Assembly: GCA_004556565.1 (NCBI GenBank)
Contig: SFGN01000001.1
Coordinates: 75,112 to 139,111, forward strand
From: Lachnospiraceae bacterium
Lineage (GTDB): Bacteria; Bacillota_A; Clostridia; Lachnospirales; Lachnospiraceae
Reading direction: 5' to 3'
Length of the DNA stretch: 64,000 nucleotides
The notes beneath the pieces are model-generated. The model searched no databases, was not told the DNA's origin, and saw only the letters and a list, made by a program, of their open reading frames with translations. Position numbers and translations under genes: made by a program. Positions 1 to 9,125 of this stretch are shown here, one piece after another; within the stretch, counting starts at the first letter, position 1, and each line of letters begins with the position of its first letter.

Positions 1-505
1 CGCCGATTTCCACTGTAACTGCGGCCTGCTTATTGCGGGTATCGGTTGTCATGATCGCGTTGGCTGCCATCGTTCCATGCTCAATGTCGATCCCAAGATT
101 ATCCGCAAGCATCTCGATTCCTTTTTCCAGTCTGTCCATCGGAAGCTGCATTCCGATTACTCCGGTAGAGCCTACAAGGACGCTTTCACTGTCAATATCC
201 AATACCTCGGAGACTTTTTTCGCCGTCTGTTCACAGTAGGACATCCCTTCCGCACCCGTACATGCATTTGCAATACCTGAATTCACGACAACTGCCTGCG
301 TCTTAAGGCCTTCCGTCACAATTTTGCGGTCCCATTTTACCGGAGCTGCTTTTACCACATTCGTTGTAAACGTTCCCGCCACATTGCAAGGCGTTTCACT
401 GTAAATCATTGCCATATCTGTTCTGTTCTGATATTTGATCCCCGCTGCAGCCGATGCCGCGGAAAATCCTTTTGCTGCTGTCACGCCGCCTTCGATTATC
501 TTCAT
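1..505 (-). CDS. argJ: ArgJ, glutamate N-acetyltransferase (partial, N-terminal part)
   Basis: Bifunctional ornithine/glutamate acetyltransferase of arginine synthesis, which recycles the acetyl group from N-acetylornithine. The gene enters from its start at 505 and runs off the window edge, so only about 168 residues are visible. They begin MKIIEGGVTAAKGF and include the conserved NVVKAAPV, VVNSGIANACTG and GSTGVIG blocks and MTTDT near the edge. The ATML self-cleavage site of the family lies beyond the window. It is the third gene after argC and the GNAT gene, with an 18 bp gap, which supports one arginine operon. Confidence 0.95.
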   Translation of the reverse strand, partial: MKIIEGGVTAAKGFSAASAAAGIKYQNRTDMAMIYSETPCNVAGTFTTNVVKAAPVKWDRKIVTEGLKTQAVVVNSGIANACTGAEGMSYCEQTAKKVSEVLDIDSESVLVGSTGVIGMQLPMDRLEKGIEMLADNLGIDIEHGTMAANAIMTTDTRNKQAAVTVEIG

Positions 506-523
506 CTTCTCCTGCCCCTTCCG

Positions 524-970
524 TCATTGTTCATTAAACGCAGTTATATTTTTTTCATTTAATACAAAATCATAATAATTCAAATCCAGCCGTTCGGTCC
601 ATCCAATCGTATTCCAGAATGCGTTTCCTATGTCATTTTTAGTAAATGCGATCAAAGAAACTTTGCTTATGTTTTCTTCCTTCAGCTTTTCCATCGCACG
701 CACGACCATCGCCTTCCCAATACCTTTCCTGCGATAATCTTCGTGCACGCACACATGATACAGACACCCTCTTCTCCCGTCATGCCCGCAGAGGATTCCT
801 CCCACGATTTTTCCATCCTCCTCCGCGACCACACTTGTAGACGGATTTCTTTTAAGGAAGCGTTCCACGCCTTCTCTGGAATCGTCAACACTTCGGATTC
901 CAAAGCCTTTGATTGTCATCCACAGTTCATGTACGCCGTCATAATCATCTATTGTCATCGTCCGTATCAT
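524..970 (-). CDS. GNAT-family N-acetyltransferase in the arginine operon
   Basis: A 148-residue single-domain acetyltransferase. The acetyl-CoA loop is seen as RRKGIGKAM near residues 80-90, preceded by the beta strand CLYHVCVHEDY. The ATG at 970 follows GAGGTG at a short spacing. It sits between argC (43 bp gap) and argJ (18 bp gap) on the same strand, so it is probably cotranscribed. The substrate is not readable from the sequence. Because the neighbours make and recycle N-acetylglutamate, a role in priming that cycle is possible, but this is inference from position only. Confidence 0.85.
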   Translation of the reverse strand: MIRTMTIDDYDGVHELWMTIKGFGIRSVDDSREGVERFLKRNPSTSVVAEEDGKIVGGILCGHDGRRGCLYHVCVHEDYRRKGIGKAMVVRAMEKLKEENISKVSLIAFTKNDIGNAFWNTIGWTERLDLNYYDFVLNEKNITAFNEQ

Positions 971-1013
971 GTTTCACCTCATATTCCTTTCTTGTGCATC
1001 TGATTCTGTTATT

Positions 1014-2054
1014 TTACGGGAACATCGGAACAAACTCCAGCCCTTCCGATTCCTTGAGTCCGAACATCAGGTTCATATTCTGTACAGCCTGCCCGGCTGC
1101 GCCTTTTACCAGATTGTCCATCGCACCCATCATGATGATCCGTCCGGTTCTTTCATCTATCTTAAAATTCACATCCACGTAATTGCTGCCTTCCACCCAT
1201 TTTGTTTCAGGACATACATCCTTTTCAAGGACGCGGACAAATTTTTCATCTGCATAATATTTGTCATAAATCGCTTTAACTTCTTCATATGTAACATCTT
1301 TTTTCAGGGACGCATACTCTGTTGCAAGTATACCTCTGTTCATCGGTACAAGATGTGGTGTAAAATTCAGCACGACTTTTTCACCGGCAGCATATCCGAG
1401 CTGTTCTTCAATCTCGGGCGTATGTCTGTGCGTAGCCACACCGTAAGCTTTCATATTTTCATTTACTTCGCAGAAAAGATTCTGGACCTTTGCTCCTCTT
1501 CCCGCACCTGAGGTTCCGGATTTTGCATCAATGATCAATGTACTCATGTCGATGATCCCTTCCTTCGCCAGCGGATATGCAGTCAGGATGGAACAGGTCG
1601 TATAGCATCCCGGGTTTGCCACCAGACGGGCTTTTTTTACATCTTCCCGGTTAATCTCACAAAGCCCGTATACGGCCTCCGGGATAAACTGCGGACTTTT
1701 ATGTTCAATCCCATACCATTTCTCGTATACTCTGACGTCTTTGATCCTGAAATCCGCACTCAGGTCAATGATTTTAACCTTTGACAAAATATCTTCGTTT
1801 ACAAGTGAAGCACACAATCCCTGAGGGGTTGCCGTAAAAATCACATCCACCTGATTTGCAAGCTCTTCCATATTATCATCCATACAGACTGCATCAACGA
1901 TCTGAAACATGTTCTGATATACGGACGCATATTTTTTATCTATGTAACTTCTGGAGCCGTACCACTTGATTTCCGCCTCTTTGTGCATGGACAAAAGACG
2001 GACAAGCTCCCCGCCTGCATAGCCGGTCGCTCCGATAATGCCAACTTTAACCAT
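1014..2054 (-). CDS. argC: N-acetyl-gamma-glutamyl-phosphate reductase
   Basis: NADPH-dependent third step of arginine synthesis, cytoplasmic. The 346 residues have the Rossmann start VGIIGATGYAGGEL and the catalytic cysteine in NPGCYTT near residue 150, followed by the conserved KSGTSGAG. The length is normal for the short class. The ATG follows AGGAGGAAG. It is the first gene of the argC-GNAT-argJ set and has an unusually long upstream region: an ArgR-type promoter about 350 bp away and hairpin repeats between. Confidence 0.97.
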   Translation of the reverse strand: MVKVGIIGATGYAGGELVRLLSMHKEAEIKWYGSRSYIDKKYASVYQNMFQIVDAVCMDDNMEELANQVDVIFTATPQGLCASLVNEDILSKVKIIDLSADFRIKDVRVYEKWYGIEHKSPQFIPEAVYGLCEINREDVKKARLVANPGCYTTCSILTAYPLAKEGIIDMSTLIIDAKSGTSGAGRGAKVQNLFCEVNENMKAYGVATHRHTPEIEEQLGYAAGEKVVLNFTPHLVPMNRGILATEYASLKKDVTYEEVKAIYDKYYADEKFVRVLEKDVCPETKWVEGSNYVDVNFKIDERTGRIIMMGAMDNLVKGAAGQAVQNMNLMFGLKESEGLEFVPMFP

Positions 2055-2098
2055 CTGTTCAACTTCCTCCTGTTACAAATTCACATCAATATCCATAT

Positions 2099-2233
2099 AC
2101 TAGGCTCGAAAAGACCTCGCCAAGTGTTCATAATATACCATGGTCACTAAGCTCGTGGAATACCTCGCTAAGTGTCCAGGCATGTATTCTCACTAGGCTC
2201 GAAAAGACCTCGCCAAGTGTTCATAATATACCA
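2099..2233 (-). repeat. Three related hairpin units in the argC leader
   Basis: A 42 bp sequence occurs twice without change, at 2099-2140 and 2192-2233, with a diverged third copy at 2145-2178 between them. Read on the minus strand, each unit can fold with an outer stem CACT pairing AGTG, a T-T mismatch, an inner GGC-GCC stem, and GA opposite GA. In the middle copy the inner stem is AGC-GCT, a paired change that keeps the helix. The two identical copies also carry TATATTATGA at one edge. I know of no named element with this sequence. It could be an RNA structure or a mobile-type intergenic repeat. Confidence 0.8.
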
Positions 2234-2251
2234 CATTCTTCCGGAAGTAAA
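2223..2251 (-). promoter_or_regulatory. Possible second argC promoter inside the repeat
   Basis: On the minus strand TTTACT (2246-2251) and TATTAT (2223-2228) are 17 bp apart, with the -10 inside the first repeat unit. Transcription would start at the edge of the first hairpin. The -35 is weak, and the matching -10-like copy at 2130-2135 has no -35, so this is a tentative call. Confidence 0.35.
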
Positions 2252-2403
2252 GGGTTTTAATAACAGTTCGCAATAAATGAAACCGTAAACGGATCACCTT
2301 ACGCAGCCTTCATGACGGAAGCCTCACTATCGTCATTGTGCCTCTGTCATTTTTGCACCTCTGCTGCTGTTTTTTATCCCATTACAGTACCAGTCTTGCA
2401 GTA

Positions 2404-2440
2404 TTGCATAATTATACACCGTTAATGTATATTATGCAAG
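2404..2440 (-). promoter_or_regulatory. argC promoter overlapped by twin ArgR-type boxes
   Basis: Reading the minus strand, TTGCAT (2434-2439) and TATAAT (2411-2416) are separated by 17 bp. Two partial palindromes, TGCATAATTATACA (2405-2418) and TGTATATTATGCA (2426-2438), are centred about 21 bp apart, two helical turns, which is typical of ArgR/AhrC operators. They cover both promoter elements, so bound repressor would block polymerase. A very similar arrangement lies upstream of argG at 15093-15129. Confidence 0.7.
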
Positions 2441-2473
2441 TAAAAACAGGCAAAGAGTTTCGCTCCCTGCCTG
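2441..2473 (-). terminator. Terminator after proA
   Basis: On the minus strand CAGGCAGGGAG pairs with CTCTTTGCCTG around a CGAAA loop and is followed by TTTTTA. It lies about 30 bp after the proA stop and ends just before the argC promoter, so it separates the two transcription units. Confidence 0.8.
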
Positions 2474-2503
2474 CAGTCGTTCATCCGCATCCGGTATCGG
2501 CCG

Positions 2504-3754
2504 TTATCCGCGTACCTGCCCGTTTCCGAAAATAATGTATTTTGTTGTTGTCAGTGCTTCCAGCCCCATAGGACCTCTTGCATGCAGCTTCTGGGTGCTG
2601 ATTCCGATTTCAGCCCCAAACCCGAATTCAAACCCGTCCGTGAAACGTGTCGATGCATTCACATATACTGCTGCCGCGTCTACTTCATCCTGGAACTTAA
2701 GTGCATGCTGATAGTTTTCCGTTATGATAGATTCTGAATGCCCGGTGTTATACCGGTTAATGTGGCTGATTGCCTCTTCCAGTGAGTCTACGATTTTCAG
2801 GGAAATAATAGCATCCAGATATTCTGTTCCCCAATCTTCTTCCTTAGCCGGAAGGATCTCTGACATCAGTTTTTGTGCCCGCTCGTCACCCCGGATTTCA
2901 ACCTGATGCAGCTTTAACCTTTCGACAATGACAGGGACAGCTTTTTCCGCGATTTTGGAATGAACCACCAGAGATTCGCAGGCATTGCAGACACCCATCC
3001 TCTGGGTTTTCGCATTTTCAATGATGTCTGCTGCCATTTCGATATCAGCCGTCTCATCCACATAAATATGGCAGTTTCCCGTTCCTGTCTCAATGACCGG
3101 TACAGTACTGTTCTCAACGACAGCGGCAATCAGACCTGCCCCTCCGCGCGGAATCAATACATCAATATAATCATGAAGCTTCATCATCTCTGAAGCGGTC
3201 TCCCTGCTGGTGTCCTCTACAAAAAGAATGGAATCCTGGGGGAGTTTTTCTTTCCTCAGCCCTTCCCTGATTGCGTGGACAATTGCCATATTGGAATGAA
3301 CTGCATCACTGCCGCCTCTTAAAATGACCGCATTGCCTGTCTTAAAGCAAAGCCCGAAAGCATCTGCCGTTACATTCGGCCTGGATTCATAAATAATACC
3401 TATCACGCCGAGAGGTACTCTTTTTTTACCGATCTGAAGACCGTTCGGACGCACTTTCATTCCCAGGACCTCACCAATCGGGTCATCCAGATCTGCGATC
3501 TGCTCCAGCCCCTCTGCCATATCTTCAATTCTCTTAACTGTTAATTTCAGCCTGTCGATCAAAGACTGTTTGATTCCTTTTTCCAGAGCCGCCTTTACAT
3601 CCTTCTCATTTTCCTGAAGCAAATATTCTTTCTGCCTTATCAGTTCTCCGGCAACAGACCGCAATCCCCGGTTCTTATCTTCCGTCCCTAATTTCGCACA
3701 TTCCCTTGATGCTTCTTTCGCACATTTTCCAAGTGTTTCCATATAACTTCCCAT
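2504..3754 (-). CDS. proA: Gamma-glutamyl phosphate reductase
   Basis: NADPH-dependent reduction of glutamyl-5-phosphate to the semialdehyde, second step of proline synthesis. The 416 residues match the usual length. The catalytic cysteine is in CNACESLVVH, and YESRPNVT, RGGSDA and PRGGAGLI are family blocks. The ATG at 3754 follows AAGGAGG at 6 bp. It lies 65 bp after proB on the same strand, as in many proBA operons. Confidence 0.97.
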   Translation of the reverse strand: MGSYMETLGKCAKEASRECAKLGTEDKNRGLRSVAGELIRQKEYLLQENEKDVKAALEKGIKQSLIDRLKLTVKRIEDMAEGLEQIADLDDPIGEVLGMKVRPNGLQIGKKRVPLGVIGIIYESRPNVTADAFGLCFKTGNAVILRGGSDAVHSNMAIVHAIREGLRKEKLPQDSILFVEDTSRETASEMMKLHDYIDVLIPRGGAGLIAAVVENSTVPVIETGTGNCHIYVDETADIEMAADIIENAKTQRMGVCNACESLVVHSKIAEKAVPVIVERLKLHQVEIRGDERAQKLMSEILPAKEEDWGTEYLDAIISLKIVDSLEEAISHINRYNTGHSESIITENYQHALKFQDEVDAAAVYVNASTRFTDGFEFGFGAEIGISTQKLHARGPMGLEALTTTKYIIFGNGQVRG

Positions 3755-3819
3755 AGCATCCTCCTTCTTTACGGCTTTTATTAGCCGGTCTGTTCAAACA
3801 GCTTTACAGCTCATTTATC

Positions 3820-4722
3820 CTAAAACTTTTCATTTCTTCGCAGCCTTATTTTTTCCTGCCTGCGGAACTGGGGCCGCTCAGGCGCAAGCTCATTCTTTTC
3901 ATCTTTCCCATGCTCCTTTGATAGGAACAGGGTTCCCCGTCTCTTACCGGCCATTATGTCATTAATTGCATAAATATTATCCCCGTTCGCAATGACCATA
4001 TCCGCCCCTGCTTCAGTGACAATTTTTGCGGCCTGTACTTTCGTTGCCATTCCCCCTGTTCCAAAATCACTGGAAGCTCCTTTTGCCATCTGTTCCAGTT
4101 TTTCATCAATCTCGGCAACAGTGTGTATAAATCTTGCATTCAGATTTTTCTTCGGATCATCTGTATACAGCCCTTCAATATCCGACATCAGGATTAACAG
4201 GTCTGCTCCCACCAGCTCCGCAACATTTGCTGCCAGTGTATCGTTATCACCAAAATTTCCATATGCAAGCTCTTCCATTGAAATAGCATCATTTTCATTT
4301 ACGATCGGCACGACCTGCATCCTGAGCAGCTCTTCAAAAGTACGTTTTGCATTTTTACGGCACTCTTCGTTTGTGACCGATTCCCTGGTCAAAAGTACCT
4401 GTGCCGTAAGCTGGCTGTATTCATTGAACAATTTTTCATAAATCATCATAAGCCTTGCCTGTCCGACCGCCGCACATGCCTGCTTTGCAGCCTCAGTTTC
4501 CGGCTTTTTTTCCAGCCCAAGTGCGCTTCTTCCGACTCCTACCGCCCCGGAAGAAACAACGATTACTTCCTTGCCTTTATTCAGCAGATTAATCAGAATA
4601 CGCACGAATTTCTCCAGCTTCTCAAGATTAATATTCCCTGTCTCGCTGTACGTAATCGTTGTAGTGCCGACTTTAATCACGATTCTTTTCTTATTATCTA
4701 AGATTTCTTTTCTGTCTATCAT
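3820..4722 (-). CDS. proB: Glutamate 5-kinase, short form without PUA domain
   Basis: Phosphorylates glutamate in the first step of proline synthesis and is normally feedback-inhibited by proline. The kinase fold begins RIVIKVGTTT and includes VVSSGAVGVG, NENDAIS, GDNDTLAANVA and GTGGMATKV. The open frame extends 45 codons upstream to 4857, but that extension is unlike ProB. The ATG at 4722, behind AGAGGGTGG, gives a 300-residue protein starting MIDRKEILDNK. The C-terminal 30 residues are basic, and no PUA domain follows the kinase domain. The upstream GTPase-NYN gene ends 131 bp before this start. Confidence 0.93.
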   Translation of the reverse strand: MIDRKEILDNKKRIVIKVGTTTITYSETGNINLEKLEKFVRILINLLNKGKEVIVVSSGAVGVGRSALGLEKKPETEAAKQACAAVGQARLMMIYEKLFNEYSQLTAQVLLTRESVTNEECRKNAKRTFEELLRMQVVPIVNENDAISMEELAYGNFGDNDTLAANVAELVGADLLILMSDIEGLYTDDPKKNLNARFIHTVAEIDEKLEQMAKGASSDFGTGGMATKVQAAKIVTEAGADMVIANGDNIYAINDIMAGKRRGTLFLSKEHGKDEKNELAPERPQFRRQEKIRLRRNEKF

Positions 4723-4853
4723 GTCCTGCCACCCTCTAAAGTTCCTATTTTTAAAATCCGGTTTACCCGCCGCACTTGCTGCGGTATGCGAATCAATCAG
4801 ATAAGCCGATTTCTTCCGTTTTACACAAAATGGTCTGCTTCCGGTTCTGTATA

Positions 4854-7625
4854 TCATTCCTGCTTCTCTTGCTTTTTTCTGCCAAGCCTTACTTCTTCCA
4901 TCTCTGCTGCCAGCCCATCATCCAGATAGTCGAACAGATAATTCCGTCCGTTCCGGGGATGATTCAGTTTTGTATCTCTTATTTCTTTTATTTCCTGCCG
5001 TGCCAGTTCAATTTCCTGCTTCAATTCCGCAGCAGAAAGCAGAGCACACCCCTGTCCGCGTATAATGACCTGCTCTGTACCGTCAGATGTAGCCACGGTG
5101 ACATTATACTTTCTTCCTATCTCATGAGCTACCTTTTCAATATACTGGTCTGCCGTTTCAGCTTCCTTTGTAAATACGACATAAATATTATGATACCGGA
5201 GCACCTCACCTGTAAAGCCCTTTACTTTATATGCATCAAACACGAGAATCAATGTACACTTTCTCATCCCCTGATAATTACTTAAAATGTCCTGAAGCCT
5301 GCCTCTTGCCGCATCCAGATTTGTCTCTGCCAGATCTTTTAATTCTTCCCACGCAAATATAATATTATATCCGTCTACTAGCAGATATTCTTTTTTCTTT
5401 TCTTTTTTATCTGGCTTACCCGCGTAACTGCTTTCTGTTTCCACTTTTCCGTAAGAGAACTTTTTCCTTGCCTGTTCCCGTTTTCTCATAGAATCGGCCA
5501 CCATGCGTTCCAGCTCCGCCTCTTCCTCGGCCGAAAGGGAAAGTACCGTCTGTGCCCGTCTGACCGCCATGCTTGGTACTGCAGATTCCGGCTCGGATTC
5601 CGGTTCTTTTTGATTCCTGCACACGCTTTCCAGATGCATGTACTGCTCAACCTCGTCCCATTTTACCACAAAACCTGCCCCATGTGCACAAAAAACGGAG
5701 CTTGTCGGATTTTCCAGGTCATGCTCAGAGTCATATCCCCTGTTTTCAATCACTTCTTCCGCATTATGACACGGGAAATATCCTTTCAATGTACAGAATA
5801 ATCTTCCTTTCCCTTTCGTATAGGAAATCATTTCTGTCTGATATCCTCTCATCTTTGCCACCGGGACAACACCGCAAAGAACTGACATTTCTCCTTCCTG
5901 TATGGGTGGATCAAACGTACCGTTCATTCGCTGCAGATCGGACATTGCACGTCCGATCGTCTCCGCCGGTACTTCCAGACGGTATTCATAATATGGTTCA
6001 AGCAGCACACTTTTTGCCTTTTTTAGTCCCTGACGGACCGCACGGTAAGTGGCCTGGCGGAAATCCCCGCCTTCCGTGTGCTTTAAATGTGCCCGTCCTG
6101 CTGCCAGTGTGATTTTCATATCAGTAATCGCAGAACCTGTCAGAACTCCCTTATGTTCTTTTTCTTCCAGGTGAGTCAGAATCAACTGCTGCCAGTTCCT
6201 GTCCAACTCATCTTCACTGCAATCTGAGAAAAACTGCAGTCCGCTCCCCGGCTCTGCGGGCTCCATCCAGAGATGTACTTCCGCATAATGGCGCAGCGGC
6301 TCATAATGACCTACGCCCTCCACCGGCTCTGCAATAGTTTCTTTATATACAATATTTCCGGTGCCAAATTCAACACGGACACCATAACGCTCCTGAATCA
6401 AATATTTCAGCACTTCAATCTGCACCTCGCCCATCAGTTGGACGAGAATCTCACCGGGATTCTCATTCCATACAATGTGCAGAAGCGGCTCTTCTTCTTC
6501 AAGCCTGCGCAGATTATTAAGCATCATATGGACATCACAGTCAGGCGGAAGCTGTATCTGATAAGTTAACACCGGCTCCAGCATCGGAAGATCGGATTCC
6601 TTTTCCTCTCCAAGCCCCTCACCCGGATAGGTTTTGCTAAGCCCCGTGACTGCACACACAGTACCTGCCTGCGCTTCCTGCACAAGATCATACTTCATTC
6701 CCGAATAGATACGGATCTGGTTCACTTTCTCTTCCCAGATTTCCTGCGCCTTTACTGCTTCATCTCCTGCATTTTTCCGATTTGTCAAAAGATCCTTCAC
6801 TCTAAGCATTCCGCCTGTAACTTTTAAATAGGTAAGTCGATTTCCCTGATCATCCCGTGCAATCTTGTAGACCTTTGCCCCAAATTTCTCCGGATAAGAA
6901 GGGCAGCTTGTATAATCGGAAATTCCCTGCATGAATTCTTCCACTCCGGTTAATTTCAGTGCAGAGCCAAAATAACAGGGAAACAATCTGCGCCCGGAAA
7001 TTAATTTGCATATTTCCTCCTGACTTACGATTCCGTTTTCAAGATACTGCTCCATGACATACTCATCACATACGGCAATATTTTCAAAAGTTTCATCACT
7101 TAAGCTCTCCCCTTTACTGACCATATCGACACAATTATCACTTAGTTTCTTTTTCAGTTCAGACATTAAGTCAGCGCTGTTTGTCCCTGCCTGGTCCATT
7201 TTATTTACAAATAGAAATACCGGAATCTGATAGCGTGCGAGAAGCCGCCAGAGTGTTTCCGTATGCCCCTGCACACCATCCGCACCGCTGATGATCAGGA
7301 TCGCATAATCCACAACCTGAAGTGTTCTTTCCATCTCTGCGGAAAAATCGACATGCCCCGGCGTATCCAGCAATGTCAGATTCATGTTTTCCATCGGGAG
7401 TACTGCCTGCTTGGAAAAAATTGTAATGCCGCGCTCACGCTCGAGTTCAAAGGTATCCAAAAACGTGTTCTTATTATCAACACGCCCCAGCTTCCGGATG
7501 CTCCCGCTCAGATACAGCATTCCCTCCGACAAAGTCGTCTTTCCTGCATCCACATGGGCCAACAGAGCAGCACATATATGTTTTTTGGGGTTTCCTGATA
7601 TCTTTTCGTCTGTCTGTCCGCCCAT
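4854..7625 (-). CDS. TetM-like ribosome-binding GTPase fused to a Rae1/YacP-like NYN nuclease
   Basis: The 923 residues from the ATG at 7625 (AAGGAGG at 7 bp) combine two modules. The N-terminal part is an EF-G-like translation GTPase close to tetracycline ribosomal protection proteins: AHVDAGKTT, ERERGIT, DTPGHVDF and FVNKMD are its G motifs. Residues about 745-875 form an NYN/PIN-type domain like the A-site endoribonuclease Rae1 (YacP), with acidic residues in VDGYN, VFDAY, ETADQYIE and ATSDGTEQ. The frame upstream of 7625 adds 15 residues without support. A role in rescuing or cleaving mRNA on stalled ribosomes is inferred. Tetracycline resistance is not shown. Confidence 0.85.
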   Translation of the reverse strand: MGGQTDEKISGNPKKHICAALLAHVDAGKTTLSEGMLYLSGSIRKLGRVDNKNTFLDTFELERERGITIFSKQAVLPMENMNLTLLDTPGHVDFSAEMERTLQVVDYAILIISGADGVQGHTETLWRLLARYQIPVFLFVNKMDQAGTNSADLMSELKKKLSDNCVDMVSKGESLSDETFENIAVCDEYVMEQYLENGIVSQEEICKLISGRRLFPCYFGSALKLTGVEEFMQGISDYTSCPSYPEKFGAKVYKIARDDQGNRLTYLKVTGGMLRVKDLLTNRKNAGDEAVKAQEIWEEKVNQIRIYSGMKYDLVQEAQAGTVCAVTGLSKTYPGEGLGEEKESDLPMLEPVLTYQIQLPPDCDVHMMLNNLRRLEEEEPLLHIVWNENPGEILVQLMGEVQIEVLKYLIQERYGVRVEFGTGNIVYKETIAEPVEGVGHYEPLRHYAEVHLWMEPAEPGSGLQFFSDCSEDELDRNWQQLILTHLEEKEHKGVLTGSAITDMKITLAAGRAHLKHTEGGDFRQATYRAVRQGLKKAKSVLLEPYYEYRLEVPAETIGRAMSDLQRMNGTFDPPIQEGEMSVLCGVVPVAKMRGYQTEMISYTKGKGRLFCTLKGYFPCHNAEEVIENRGYDSEHDLENPTSSVFCAHGAGFVVKWDEVEQYMHLESVCRNQKEPESEPESAVPSMAVRRAQTVLSLSAEEEAELERMVADSMRKREQARKKFSYGKVETESSYAGKPDKKEKKKEYLLVDGYNIIFAWEELKDLAETNLDAARGRLQDILSNYQGMRKCTLILVFDAYKVKGFTGEVLRYHNIYVVFTKEAETADQYIEKVAHEIGRKYNVTVATSDGTEQVIIRGQGCALLSAAELKQEIELARQEIKEIRDTKLNHPRNGRNYLFDYLDDGLAAEMEEVRLGRKKQEKQE

Positions 7626-7654
7626 AAAAAATCCTCCTTCGTGATTACATAATG

Positions 7655-7702
7655 AAGCATTATACCACAAAAGGAGGCAATAGTCGAGATATGGTACTCG
7701 AC
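7655..7702 (-). promoter_or_regulatory. Likely promoter with inverted repeat before the GTPase-NYN gene
   Basis: On the minus strand a TATAAT -10 lies close upstream of the gene (about 7656-7661), with a weak TCGACT -35 at 17 bp. The -35 overlaps an inverted repeat, GTCGAG and CTCGAC, at 7683-7702. The repeat may be an operator; no regulator is identified. Confidence 0.4.
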
Positions 7703-7730
7703 CGAAATATGAAATTCATCCGATGGTTTT

Positions 7731-9125
7731 TTACCATTTCTTCATTTCATTTCTTACGAGCAGCAGCGATAGAATTCCAGCCAGGCCGTCCGCAATCGGT
7801 CCTGCCCACAGTACCCCATCAATCCCCATAAAATACGGCAAGATAAGAATCAGAGGGAGCAGCAGGAATACCCGTCTCAGCAGAGAAACAATCACACCTT
7901 TTCCTCCTTTTCCGATCGACGGGAAAAACTGTGCACACAATAACTGCAGTCCCACGATAAAGATGCAGAACAAATAAATACGGAAGTATCGCACTGCAAA
8001 ATCAAAGTAAAGCTCATCACCGCCTCCAAAAATGGAAGTAATCTGGCGCGGGAATATCTGAAAACACAGAAACGCCGAACATGATATACAGAGGATGACA
8101 CAGGCTACTTTTCTGAATGCCGCTTTGATGCGTTCATAGTTTCCAGCCCCATAATTATATCCAATGATTGGCTGCATACTTTGTGCAATGCCCAGCGCAA
8201 CGCCGTCAAAAAGTGCACAGACTTTCGTGATGATACCAACACAGGCGAGAGGGATATCCCTGCCATACTGGGAAAGTTCACCATAATATCCTAATACATT
8301 ATTTAAAACAACGCTGATGATCGTACTGGCAAACTGCATTGCTCCGGAAGCAATACCTATTCTTATAATCTGTAACACACTGTCCCTTTTAAGCAAATAA
8401 TCTTTGGCTTCCAGTTTCACTGTTTTAAATCTCCTGAAATATAGAAGAATCAGAATAGCAGAAACCAACTGGCCAATCACAGTTGCATAAGCAGCACCTG
8501 TCATCCCCATACCAAATCCAAAAATAAGGACCGGATCGAGAATACAGTTCAGAATTGCGCCTGACAGCGTAGAAATCATTGCATACTGCGGACTTCCATC
8601 TGCGCGGATTAGCTGGCTTGCCCCGGTGCCAAGCATCGCAAGAGGTGTACCGACTGCAATGATACGGGTATATTCTATCGCATATTCCAGAGTCTGGCCC
8701 CGTCCTCCAAATGCAATCAGGATAGGCTTAAGAAAAATGAGCGTGATAATACCTGCCACAATACCTGTCAGCAGCATCAATGTCATGGCGTTTCCTGCCA
8801 CAGATTTTGCTTTCTTTTCCTGTTTACTTCCAAGAAACAGGCTGAACGCAGACGCACCTCCGATACCAAATGTCATAGCCATTGCTGCAACAACCAGAAC
8901 AAAGGGAAATGACACATTCGTTGCGGCATTTCCAAGTTCCCCGATGCTGTTCCCGACAAAAATCTGGTCAACAATATTATAAATCGAATTAACCAGGCTG
9001 CTGGCAATTGCAGGAATTGAATATCTTACAATAAGCTTTCCGATGCTTTCTGTTTCCAGAGGATTTATCTGCTTAGATACTGCATTATTCTCCAAGATGA
9101 TCATCCCCCAATTCTTCAATTTCAT
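7731..9125 (-). CDS. MATE-family multidrug efflux transporter
   Basis: Polytopic membrane protein of about 464 residues with twelve hydrophobic segments. It begins with the MATE-type IGKLIVRYSIPAIASSLVNSIYNIVDQIFVG region (only partly conserved with named members) and repeats the pattern in the second half. It is expected to export drugs or cations using an ion gradient. The start is uncertain: ATG at 9125 or ATG at 9104 (MIILENN), neither with a strong ribosome site. Both lie inside the restored 3' end of the preceding marR gene, so translational coupling is likely. Confidence 0.9.
   Translation of the reverse strand: MKLKNWGMIILENNAVSKQINPLETESIGKLIVRYSIPAIASSLVNSIYNIVDQIFVGNSIGELGNAATNVSFPFVLVVAAMAMTFGIGGASAFSLFLGSKQEKKAKSVAGNAMTLMLLTGIVAGIITLIFLKPILIAFGGRGQTLEYAIEYTRIIAVGTPLAMLGTGASQLIRADGSPQYAMISTLSGAILNCILDPVLIFGFGMGMTGAAYATVIGQLVSAILILLYFRRFKTVKLEAKDYLLKRDSVLQIIRIGIASGAMQFASTIISVVLNNVLGYYGELSQYGRDIPLACVGIITKVCALFDGVALGIAQSMQPIIGYNYGAGNYERIKAAFRKVACVILCISCSAFLCFQIFPRQITSIFGGGDELYFDFAVRYFRIYLFCIFIVGLQLLCAQFFPSIGKGGKGVIVSLLRRVFLLLPLILILPYFMGIDGVLWAGPIADGLAGILSLLLVRNEMKKW

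Noticed and set aside
2055..2403. T-box or known riboswitch before argC
   Set aside because: No T-box specifier layout or conserved TGGNACC core was recognised; the hairpin units do not match a class I know.
4723..4857. ProB start at 4857 overlapping the GTPase-NYN stop
   Set aside because: The added 45 residues are not ProB-like, and a better-placed ribosome site precedes the ATG at 4722.
7683..7702. Operator for a tetracycline-type regulator
   Set aside because: The inverted repeat is short and no regulator gene is adjacent; kept only as a note on the promoter.
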